From: Variovorax paradoxus B4
GTDB lineage: Bacteria > Pseudomonadota > Gammaproteobacteria > Burkholderiales > Burkholderiaceae_C
Reading direction: 5' to 3'
Assembly (NCBI RefSeq): GCF_000463015.1
Contig: NC_022247.1
Location: forward strand, 682,001-746,000
Length of the DNA stretch: 64,000 bases
Shown here: positions 35,564-41,936 of the stretch, one piece after another
Numbering within the stretch: the first letter of the stretch is position 1
How the letters are laid out: each line of letters begins with the position of its first letter
Translations under genes and position numbers: made by a program
The notes under the pieces: model-generated
Seen by the model: only the letters and a program-made list of their open reading frames with translations
Told to the model about the DNA's origin: nothing
Database searches by the model: none

Positions 35564-36043
35564 GCCGACCTCCGGTAACCCGGGGCGTGCGAATTTCTGC
35601 CAGGCCCCCAACGATCGGCGCCGGAGGCGATTCCGCGTTCGATCATGAGAGCCGTCGATGCATGCAGGTTCGCGACTTCACAACCTGCGGCCAGCCAACG
35701 GCATCGGTCCGCTCGACCGGCGCGTGGCCGCAAGCGCGTCGTCAAGGTCGTTGGACGCGGTGGCGGCGTAACTGGGGAGAAGCCGTCCCGCGAGCAACGC
35801 CGATATGGGCATCGAATTGGGAAAGGCGGAAATGGGCGTGAAACGCCCGAATTTATGAAGTTCAACATTTTCTCTCCGGGCGCCCGTCGTGAATTGACGG
35901 GCGTGGCTATCCTTGACGCCACCTAAGCCCAGAGAGATACTGTCGTCAGGGTCCCTTGAAAAACCTTAGACATCTCCGGGTGTCGGCGGGCGCCGGCTTA
36001 TCGAAAGAGGGTCGGCGTTTTGCTTTTCTGGGTGCAGTTCTCC
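35564..36043. promoter_or_regulatory. Region upstream of tnsA with two GGGCGT-type hairpins, no gene
   Basis: I see no supported gene here. Two short inverted repeats stand out: GGGCGT-GAA-ACGCCC at 35834-35848 and CGCCCGTC-(7 bases)-GACGGGCG at 35881-35903. Neither is followed by a T tract, so they do not look like intrinsic terminators. They could be operators or structured leader of the tnsA operon, or of the small gene on the right. Confidence 0.4.
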
Positions 36044-36424
36044 TCAGGTTGCGGCTTTGCTCGCAAGCCCAGCGAGATACGTTGCCAAATCCGCGGTCGA
36101 AACGAATGCTTTCCGACGTCCTGGCGGCCTTATTAACCTCAGCGGAAGGCGTTTGCGCTGGATGGCTCGGTTGAACGAGTCCAGCGTGGGGAAACTCAAT
36201 GTTTTCCAAGCATCATCGGCTGAGACCAATGGTCCAAACCTTGCAAAGAGAAGCTCGAATGTGCGCTGCTCGACAGTGGCCTCTGCCTGAGCGCGTTGCG
36301 CTATCGGAGTCCCGGACTGGGACGGACTAGCAATAGCTGAAGATGGCAGTGTGCTCACGGATGCATTCTGGTCGCGAAGTCGCGTAAAAGTCAACGATAT
36401 TAGGTCGTAAGTCGTTGTCACCAT
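36044..36424 (-). CDS. Small DNA-binding-like protein (weak PrtN/excisionase resemblance)
   Basis: This 126-residue protein has a disordered N-terminal 45 residues and a C-terminal segment FARFGPLVSADDAWKTLSF, SFNRAIQRKRLPLRLIRP and GRRKAFVSTADLATYLAGL. This resembles a compact winged helix in which a recognition helix is followed by a domain-closing helix, as in pyocin activator PrtN or MerR-type excisionases. The ATG at 36424 has GGAG upstream but at a long spacing. It lies between tnsA and the probable right end of the Tn7-like element. The function is unproven; a regulator of the element is the simplest idea. Confidence 0.5.
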   Translation of the reverse strand: MVTTTYDLISLTFTRLRDQNASVSTLPSSAIASPSQSGTPIAQRAQAEATVEQRTFELLFARFGPLVSADDAWKTLSFPTLDSFNRAIQRKRLPLRLIRPPGRRKAFVSTADLATYLAGLASKAAT

Positions 36425-36474
36425 TGAGTTATTTGCTCCGTGCAGTACTACTTCACGGAGGAATTAAAGTCCGC

Positions 36475-36630
36475 ATGAAAATTAAAAAAAATCATGTGTG
36501 CGAAATAGTCTCCTCTACAAGAAGAGCGACGATGTCATTTGATCGGAGGGTGGCAGCATTTCCACCTAGCGCAGAAGAAGAGTGGGGAATCGTCATGGAC
36601 CAGTTGCGTGCAGGCAGTGTCAGAAGCTAA
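36475..36630 (+). CDS. Possible small protein (51 residues)
   Basis: Reads MKIKKNHVCEIVSS through WGIVMDQLRAGSVRS with GGAGGA 13 bases before the ATG. It is divergent from the small DNA-binding-like gene. Lys-rich start, no known domain. It may be a chance frame in AT-richer DNA. Confidence 0.3.
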   Translation: MKIKKNHVCEIVSSTRRATMSFDRRVAAFPPSAEEEWGIVMDQLRAGSVRS

Positions 36631-36647
36631 GATGGCTCGTCATAGAT

Positions 36648-36667
36648 CACTTTTGACTTTACGAATC
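36648..36667 (-). repeat. Candidate Tn7-like right-end TnsB site (inverted)
   Basis: The complement reads GATTCGTAAAGTCAAAAGTG, close in form to Tn7 TnsB sites and to the left-end repeat 2, and inverted relative to the left-end repeats as required for a right end. A single weak match, so low confidence. Confidence 0.3.
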
Positions 36668-36830
36668 CCCATGTTCAAGCTCTCGCCCACAACCGCCAAA
36701 CGCGTCAGCATCGACGCAGGTGTGGCTATGCACGTGGTGATTCGCTCGGGATGTCCTGATCAGTCGGCGAGCCGAATAGCAGTGGTGCCATCGCCTCTTC
36801 TCGCCCGCGTTCCCCAGTCTTAAGGAGCTG

Positions 36831-36849
36831 ACAGTTTTGGCTCCATCTA
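36831..36849 (-). repeat. Candidate outer right-end TnsB site (inverted)
   Basis: The complement TAGATGGAGCCAAAACTGT shares TAGA-GAG-CAAAAC with the left-end repeat AAATAGAGTTCAAAACAGC, allowing one missing base. It lies 180 bases beyond the other candidate and begins with ACA on the plus strand. Weak evidence; together with 36648 it would put the right end near 36.85 kb. Confidence 0.25.
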
Positions 36850-37055
36850 GGAGCCCAGAATGTTCAGCCGAACCAGTTTCCTCCTCCTCTCTCCCTTGGG
36901 CGCGATGCCCAAATTGATGTTCCTTGGCAACTTGGCCGTAGTCAGGAAATCAAGGGCTCAATCTCACGCAGATCGTCGACCTATGAGACACCACTGTCTC
37001 TACGGGCGCGAGCTCGTGAAAATTAGGCACGGAGGACCGGCCTCATTTCAGATGG

Positions 37056-37472
37056 ATGGATAACACCATGACGACCACCACCGCTATCCAGGGTGCCGAA
37101 CTCGTCGCTTTCCTGCAGGACAGCTCGGATGGCCAGACGAAGTCAATCCTCATCGAGGCCGAACGACCGACCGTGAGTGCGCCCGCGCGCCCTGGAAAGC
37201 ACCCAGTCTCGTCTCCTCGGCGCATGCTGCCTCCGCCCGCGGCGACATTGCTCAAGCGGCGTGCCAAGAAGGTCAGCGATACCGCGCCAGTGGCCATGGG
37301 GGAGATCGAGCAAGCCTTGAAACGCCTCGGTCTTGACGGCTTGGCTCGTCGTAATGATCTCAGTGGCTCCTTTGTGGTGGAGGCCACCGCCGAGCAGATT
37401 CGGGAGTTGGCGGCAACGCCCGGGGTTCAGGCTATCCGGCCGAATCGGTGGCATCGCAATATTGCTTCATAG
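37056..37472 (+). CDS. Small protein of unknown function, first gene of the phosphoesterase cassette
   Basis: This is a 138-residue protein. N-terminal half: GAELVAFLQDSSDGQTKSIL followed by a Pro/Lys-rich stretch. C-terminal half: GEIEQALKRLGLDGLARRND and SGSFVVEATAEQIRELAATPGV, whose beta-alpha-beta pattern resembles inhibitor I9/peptidase propeptide folds; I cannot confirm that family. Starts possible at ATG 37056 or 37068. A second, degraded copy of its N-terminal half lies at 40290-40475, on the far side of the cassette. Its job is unknown. The next gene follows after 17 bases with its own ribosome-binding site. Confidence 0.55.
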   Translation: MDNTMTTTTAIQGAELVAFLQDSSDGQTKSILIEAERPTVSAPARPGKHPVSSPRRMLPPPAATLLKRRAKKVSDTAPVAMGEIEQALKRLGLDGLARRNDLSGSFVVEATAEQIRELAATPGVQAIRPNRWHRNIAS

Positions 37473-37489
37473 TGAGTGGAGGAAAAGCC

Positions 37490-37900
37490 ATGGACCAGAC
37501 TCCAACTCAACGACCGCCGCACGATTCGGGAAGCCAAGACACCGCAGCCCGACAGTTTTGCGATGTGGTGGACGGGTGCCAGATTCTGTCGCCGGCGAAA
37601 TTCATCAAGATAATGGGCTTGGCGCTCGACTCCTTCGCCAACAACGCACATGTCCATCGAAGCACGGTCATCCACGCGCCTGTGACGGAGAGCATCCAGT
37701 CGTATATCCGTACGAGCCTGCAAGTGCTGGCAGCCGTGGCTGCGGTCTCGGATGGGGACCTGCATGACGCCATCTTCCAGTATAGAAACGAGCCGCTCGC
37801 GCCGTTCAACTACAAGACAGCTGAGTCGCTGGTGGCCGAAGGGCGCGCCGCCGATGTGCTCAATCTGCTGGAGTCATTTCGCGAGGGGTTTGTTGGATGA
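37490..37900 (+). CDS. MbcA/ParS/Xre (DUF2384)-type antitoxin-like protein
   Basis: This 136-residue protein has a helical N-terminal part (LSPAKFIKIMGLALDSFANNAHVHR) and a C-terminal toxin-binding domain AIFQYRNEPLAPFNYKTAES followed by LVAEGRAADVLNLLES, the pattern of the antitoxin Xre/MbcA/ParS C-terminus that normally binds RES or ParT ADP-ribosyl toxins. It starts after GGAGGAAAAGCC. No RES toxin gene is nearby; the next gene, a HAD-fold phosphatase, overlaps its stop by ATGA, so the two are coupled. Whether it acts as an antitoxin here is open. Confidence 0.7.
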   Translation: MDQTPTQRPPHDSGSQDTAARQFCDVVDGCQILSPAKFIKIMGLALDSFANNAHVHRSTVIHAPVTESIQSYIRTSLQVLAAVAAVSDGDLHDAIFQYRNEPLAPFNYKTAESLVAEGRAADVLNLLESFREGFVG

Positions 37901-38388
37901 CTTCCCCCCGCATTTGCCGCACTGGCGGCTTCAGCAATCTGCTGTTCCTGGATGTCGATGGCGTTCTCCATCGTGTCGGCGCGGACTATTCGTTCAGCAG
38001 CCGGTTCTTCAGTCATCTGCCGCTTCTGGAGGAACTCCTACGAGAGTTCAAGTCTGTCGACGTCATCATCTCGTCGGATTGGCGGCGCGCCGAAAGCATC
38101 GAGCAACTGCAGCGGTATTTCAGCGCCGATATACAGCATCGGATCATCGGAGCGACGCCGCAGATCGGCCCCAATGTGGCCGTCCACCACCGGCGCCAGT
38201 TGGAGATCGAGGCCTGGCTCGATGGGAACGGTCGCAGTGACGCAGAGTGGGTCGCACTTGACGATTGGCCACTGAGCTTTGAAGCGGGCTTCGAACGGGT
38301 CGTGCTCACAGATCCCCAGCGGGCGTTCGATCAAGACAGCTTCCAGGAACTGCGCTCGCACTTCCTGCGGTTCGCTGCTGGCCGCTGA
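37897..38388 (+). CDS. HAD-superfamily phosphatase-like protein (Swiss Army Knife RNA-repair HAD type)
   Basis: This 163-residue protein has HAD motif I LLFLDVDGVLH near residue 19 with both aspartates, motif II VDVIISSDWRR near 57 and an acidic motif WVALDDWPLSF near 113. No cap domain. Its closest recognisable type is the HAD domain of Swiss Army Knife RNA-repair proteins, which remove 3' or 5' phosphates from RNA ends. It lies in a cassette with two further phosphoesterases. An RNA- or nucleotide-end processing role is inferred. Confidence 0.75.
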   Translation: MTSPRICRTGGFSNLLFLDVDGVLHRVGADYSFSSRFFSHLPLLEELLREFKSVDVIISSDWRRAESIEQLQRYFSADIQHRIIGATPQIGPNVAVHHRRQLEIEAWLDGNGRSDAEWVALDDWPLSFEAGFERVVLTDPQRAFDQDSFQELRSHFLRFAAGR

Positions 38389-38428
38389 GTGCAGTTCGAG
38401 CTTCATCGCTACTTCGCGAGGCACATGA

Positions 38429-39364
38429 ATGAAACCTCTTGTCCCGTCAGACCTCCACGCACAGTCCGAGCATCAACGGTCGACAGCAACGCTGATGTTC
38501 TTCGGCGATCCGCACGGCAACTTCGAGCCGGTGATCGCCGCAGTCGAGCGGTTTCGGCCCGAGGCGATCGTGCTGCTGGGCGATCTCCAGGCGCAGCAGC
38601 CTCTGCACGTCGAACTGGCGCCGATCCTCGACCGCACCAAGGTTTATTTCATCCACGGGAATCACGACACGGACTCGGATCTGGACTACGACAACCTGTT
38701 TGGTTCGGAACTCGCGGATCGTAACCTCCATGGGCGCATCGTCGAGATCGCCGGGTACAAGATCGCGGGCCTGGGCGGCCTCTTCCGCAGCAAGATCTGG
38801 GATCCGCGGCGGCCGGTCGAGGAGGCCGCGTTCTTCTCGGCAGATGCGCTGCGCCGGTCCATGCGCCCTGAGGAGCGGTGGAGGGATGGCATCGCCCGTC
38901 GGCACCGATCCACGATCTTTCCGGAGGACTACCAGCGGCTGCTGCGGAGCCCGCCCGCCGACATCCTGGTGACGCACGAGGCGGCGGCTGCACATCCGCA
39001 CGGCTGGCAGGCGATCGACGAACTCGCCGAGACGCTCGGTGTCCAACTGGTGATCCATGGCCACCACCATCGGGACATTAATTATGTGGCTGAGGGTCTG
39101 ATGACCGCTGCGGCGCCATTCCGCGCGTTCGGAGTTGACATGGGCTCGCACTTGGCGTGGCCGCGGGATGAGACCGGGTTGGGAAGTGCTCCACAAGACT
39201 TGCTGGATCTCGCCACCCAGGTGTTCGGTGCAGCGGCCCTAGCTTGGCTGGACAAGCCACACGAATGGCTCGATGGCCAAACGCCAACAGCTTTCGCAGC
39301 CGCGGGTGGTTCGGACAAAGTGCGCTCGATTCTCAACGCAATTCAACACGGCGGTGTCGTCTGA
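38429..39364 (+). CDS. Calcineurin-like metallophosphoesterase fused to an MbcA/ParS-type C-terminal domain
   Basis: The protein has 311 residues. Metallophosphoesterase motifs are complete and in order: GDPHGN near residue 27, LLGDL near 50, GNHD near 76, THEAA near 184 and IHGHHH near 210. After about residue 250 comes a second domain, DLATQVFGAAALAWLDKPHEW followed by DGQTPTAFAAAGGSDKVRSI, which reads as the toxin-binding domain of Xre/MbcA/ParS antitoxins. This fusion is unusual. Two ATGs (38425, 38429) are in different frames; 38429 is the one used. The small antitoxin-like protein earlier in the cassette has the same C-terminal domain. Confidence 0.8.
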   Translation: MKPLVPSDLHAQSEHQRSTATLMFFGDPHGNFEPVIAAVERFRPEAIVLLGDLQAQQPLHVELAPILDRTKVYFIHGNHDTDSDLDYDNLFGSELADRNLHGRIVEIAGYKIAGLGGLFRSKIWDPRRPVEEAAFFSADALRRSMRPEERWRDGIARRHRSTIFPEDYQRLLRSPPADILVTHEAAAAHPHGWQAIDELAETLGVQLVIHGHHHRDINYVAEGLMTAAAPFRAFGVDMGSHLAWPRDETGLGSAPQDLLDLATQVFGAAALAWLDKPHEWLDGQTPTAFAAAGGSDKVRSILNAIQHGGVV

Positions 39365-39411
39365 GGCGCGCGAGGCGCCGCAACGATAAGACACACTCCA
39401 CTGCCGCAAAC

Positions 39412-40242
39412 ATGAAGCTGCTCATCCTGTCCGACCTGCATGCCGAGTTCGAGACCTTCGAGGTGCCGAAGGGCCTGGACTACGACGTGGCCATCCTGGC
39501 GGGCGACATCGTGGCACCCGGACGCGTGGCCGCGTGCTGGCTGCGTAACCCGGCACGGTTCGGCGACAAGCCGATCGTGCAGATCGCCGGCAATCACGAG
39601 TACTACGAATCCGTGATGGACCAGGAGCAGGTCGACATGCGGCGCCAAGCCAACGAGCACGGTACTCATTTCCTCGATTGCGACGACGTCGTGATCGCCG
39701 GTGTGCGCTTCCTCGGTTGCACGCTGTGGACGGACTTCCGCCTGCGAATCGACAGCCCAGGGTTTGCCGGGCAGCCAGTGCGCCTTCTGTCCGACCGCTT
39801 TCGCTCGATGACGGAATGCTCACGCGTCCTGGCCGACTACTCGGCCATCCGCATCGACGATCCATTGACTTCGAATTCCCGGGGCACGCGGCGTCTGGTA
39901 CCGATGGACACCTTGCGGATCCATCGGCGGCACCGTGCCTGGCTGCGCCGAAAGCTTGCCGAGCCGTTCGACGGGTCCACGGTGGTGGTGACGCACCATG
40001 CGCCGCATCGCAATTCACTCGCGCCGCGCTTCGCTGAGGATTGGGCTTCCGGTGGCTTCGTCAGCGAAATGCCGTCCGAATTCTTCAACGTGCCCGTGCT
40101 GTGGGTGCACGGGCACACGCACGACAGCTTCGACTACCAAGTGGGCGCATGCCGGGTGGTGTGCAATCCGCGTGGCTACCTGAACTGGCATGGGGAGTTC
40201 GAGAACAAGAACTTCAATCCTGGCTGGGTGGTCGACCTGTGA
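39412..40242 (+). CDS. Second calcineurin-like metallophosphoesterase
   Basis: This 276-residue protein shows SDLHAEF at residue 7, LAGDIV near 30, GNHEYY near 60, VVTHHAPHRN near 195 and WVHGHTHDSFDY near 232, the five metal-binding motifs of the calcineurin-like family. It has no fused extra domain and no signal peptide, so it acts in the cytoplasm. Substrates in this family range from nucleotides to phosphoproteins and cannot be told from sequence. It ends the cassette; the gap of 47 bases to the fused enzyme suggests one transcript. Confidence 0.82.
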   Translation: MKLLILSDLHAEFETFEVPKGLDYDVAILAGDIVAPGRVAACWLRNPARFGDKPIVQIAGNHEYYESVMDQEQVDMRRQANEHGTHFLDCDDVVIAGVRFLGCTLWTDFRLRIDSPGFAGQPVRLLSDRFRSMTECSRVLADYSAIRIDDPLTSNSRGTRRLVPMDTLRIHRRHRAWLRRKLAEPFDGSTVVVTHHAPHRNSLAPRFAEDWASGGFVSEMPSEFFNVPVLWVHGHTHDSFDYQVGACRVVCNPRGYLNWHGEFENKNFNPGWVVDL

Positions 40243-40289
40243 GCGACGCCGCTTTTCCTGTCAAGGGCGAGTTCCTGGTCGCCACGATC

Positions 40290-40475
40290 CGGGGGCCGAG
40301 CTCGTCGCTTTCCTGCACGAAAGCCAGGGCGACCAGACACGGTCGATCATCATCGAGTCCGCACGGCCGCCGGTCAGTGCCCCTTCGCCTCCTGGAGGGA
40401 AAGCGATCACATCTCCCGGGGAGATGCTGCCTCCGCCCGCGGCGGCATTGCGCAAACGGCGTGTCCCCAAGCCCT
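40290..40475 (+). pseudogene. Truncated copy of the 37056 gene
   Basis: The frame encodes GAELVAFLHESQGDQTRSII, then a Pro-rich stretch and MLPPPAAALRKRRVPK, clearly homologous to residues 11-72 of the protein at 37056. There is no start codon and the homology stops abruptly at a junction with LysR-like sequence. The two copies are in the same direction and bracket the cassette. Confidence 0.7.
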
Positions 40476-40700
40476 GGGTGGATTGGGGTTGGTGCAGTTA
40501 CCGATCTATCAGGTTGCCGGCCACCTTTAAGGGCGGACGGCTTCAGGCAGTCCTTGAAGGGTGCGACGCGACCCGGGGTGATATTTGGCTCGTATGGCCT
40601 CCGGGCCGCTCCGATATTCCACGAGTACGGGTGTTCTCGGAGTTCGTCCAGACCCTGCTGAGCCGGTGCCCCGAAAACCTTTCTCGCTCAACTCAGGAGC
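40476..40700 (+). pseudogene. Remnant of a LysR-family regulator C-terminus, frameshifted
   Basis: Reading in one frame gives GLGLVQLPIYQVAGHL then a stop; shifting by one base at about 40530 gives KGGRLQAVLEGC, DIWLVWPPGRSDIPRVRVFS and EFVQTLLSRC. Together these match the last ~70 residues of a LysR-type effector domain (compare GIILQPDFLVHEDLRSGALV in the LysR protein at 54064). One extra T in CACCTTTAAGG explains the break. No N-terminal HTH remains. Confidence 0.6.
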
Positions 40701-40891
40701 CGGGGTCGCGATCTTTTACCGAATAAGGGCTTTGATGCGCGCGGTTCAGCGGCCCAGAAACGACTGTAAGTCGTTCGTGAGTCTCACGTGGGTTCGCCCA
40801 ATGGGCTGCCTCTGGTCTGGTTCGTTCGCGAAGGTGCTGTCGTGAGTGCGTTCCTCAGCATGGATTCGGCTGAATCGAGGAGCACGCTGGG
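40701..40891. other. Non-coding gap before the IclR gene
   Basis: No supported gene, repeat or terminator seen. It lies between the LysR remnant and the 3' end of the IclR-type regulator gene. Confidence 0.3.
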
Positions 40892-41761
40892 TCAGTGTTC
40901 GCCGGGCCGCTTCGTCCGCTTGAGGATGCTTTCTTTTTCCGTGGCCTTCAGGCCGGCCGACGAAACCATCCCTCCTATCCGTGCTGACAAGGTGCGAGCG
41001 GCGATGCCTAGCGCCTGGGTGACCTCTGGAATCGACTTTCGCTGTACCTGATCGATCCGCTCGGCGTACGGCACGGTGAGTGCGGCGATTGCTTGCCCCT
41101 GCGTGTCGAGAATCGGGAAGCTGATGGCGTAGAGGCCGCGGACCTGCACGCTCGGAATCGACTCAAAGCCAGTGGCGCGGATCGAATCGAGGATGGTGCC
41201 TATCTGCTGGTTTGCTTGCTCCGGTCGCCGCTGGAGCGATTCCTCGATGCGCAGCTTGCGCGTCTCCTCATCTTGGAACGCCAGCAGGACGCGGCCAGAT
41301 GCGGAGATCAGTACGTCGAGTTCCGCCCCGGCACGGACGGCAAAACCCATGCCACTGGGGGTATCGATCTTGCACAAAACCACCTGCTTGCCCTGACCGT
41401 AGATCGTGAGGTGACAAGACTGATCGAGTTCGCCCGCCAGTCTTTGCATGATCGGTGTGGCTTCGAAGAGAAGCCGGTGCGTCGGCGGATTGATGTGAGC
41501 GAGCTCGAACAGTTTGGTCGTGATTCCATAGCAGGTCTCGTCGACGAGCGTCACGTAGTTGCGGTTGACCAGGCAGGCGACCATCCGGTAGATCTCGCCG
41601 AGGCTGCGACCCAGGCGCTGCGCGATATCTTTTTGCGAGAGGGGTTGCTCGCTTCGGCACAGGGCCTCGAGGATGTCGAGCCCCTTTTCCAGGGCTGGAG
41701 CCGAGTAAGACCGGCTCTCGGCTTCGGCCACCGTAGTCACTTCATTCGCATCGTCTTTCAT
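40892..41761 (-). CDS. IclR-family transcription regulator
   Basis: This 289-residue protein has the IclR winged helix at about residues 22-85 (SAPALEKGLDILEALCRSEQPLSQKDIAQRLGRSLGEIYRMVACL) and the effector-binding domain afterwards (LSGQ-type DQSCHLTIYGQGKQVVLCKID, GAELDVLISASGRVLLAF, GLYAISFPILDTQGQAIAALTVPYAERI). It probably controls the CoA-transferase/hydratase genes and the divergent transport operon. It is separated by 175 bases from the Bug receptor gene. Typically a repressor or activator that responds to a small aromatic or carboxylic acid. Confidence 0.9.
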   Translation of the reverse strand: MKDDANEVTTVAEAESRSYSAPALEKGLDILEALCRSEQPLSQKDIAQRLGRSLGEIYRMVACLVNRNYVTLVDETCYGITTKLFELAHINPPTHRLLFEATPIMQRLAGELDQSCHLTIYGQGKQVVLCKIDTPSGMGFAVRAGAELDVLISASGRVLLAFQDEETRKLRIEESLQRRPEQANQQIGTILDSIRATGFESIPSVQVRGLYAISFPILDTQGQAIAALTVPYAERIDQVQRKSIPEVTQALGIAARTLSARIGGMVSSAGLKATEKESILKRTKRPGEH

Positions 41762-41936
41762 CTCGTACCTCCGTCCGTTGCCCAGGGCAACATCGGCATG
41801 ATTCGGCTGGGGTTCATTTCTTTATTGTGCGTCAGCGTCCAAGAAGGCCGGCACGGCATGCTGCGGTCATTCTTGCCGGGGAGCCTGGTGCAGTCGAGCA
41901 AGCACGTTGGGGTGAAGACGTCGATCGCCTCGGGCT

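Larger units (their letters stand above)
36631..37055. other. Non-coding stretch between the Tn7-like element and the phosphoesterase cassette
   Basis: I find no supported gene. It includes the two candidate right-end repeats. GGAGG at 37031-37035 lies upstream of the next gene but 16-20 bases from its start codons, farther than usual. Confidence 0.35.

Noticed and set aside
34934..35578. Plus-strand frame of 214 codons opposite tnsA
   Set aside because: tnsA has endonuclease motifs, a strong ribosome-binding site and ATGA coupling to tnsB; the opposite frame has none of these.
35834..35903. The two hairpins looked at first like a short CRISPR array or delocalised repeat for the Tn7-like element
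   Set aside because: Only two different hairpins without a common full-length repeat or regular spacers, and no cas genes in the window.
40041..40661. Frame of 206 codons running across the end of the second metallophosphoesterase and the broken copy
   Set aside because: It crosses a real gene in another frame and then reads the pseudogenes out of their homologous frame.
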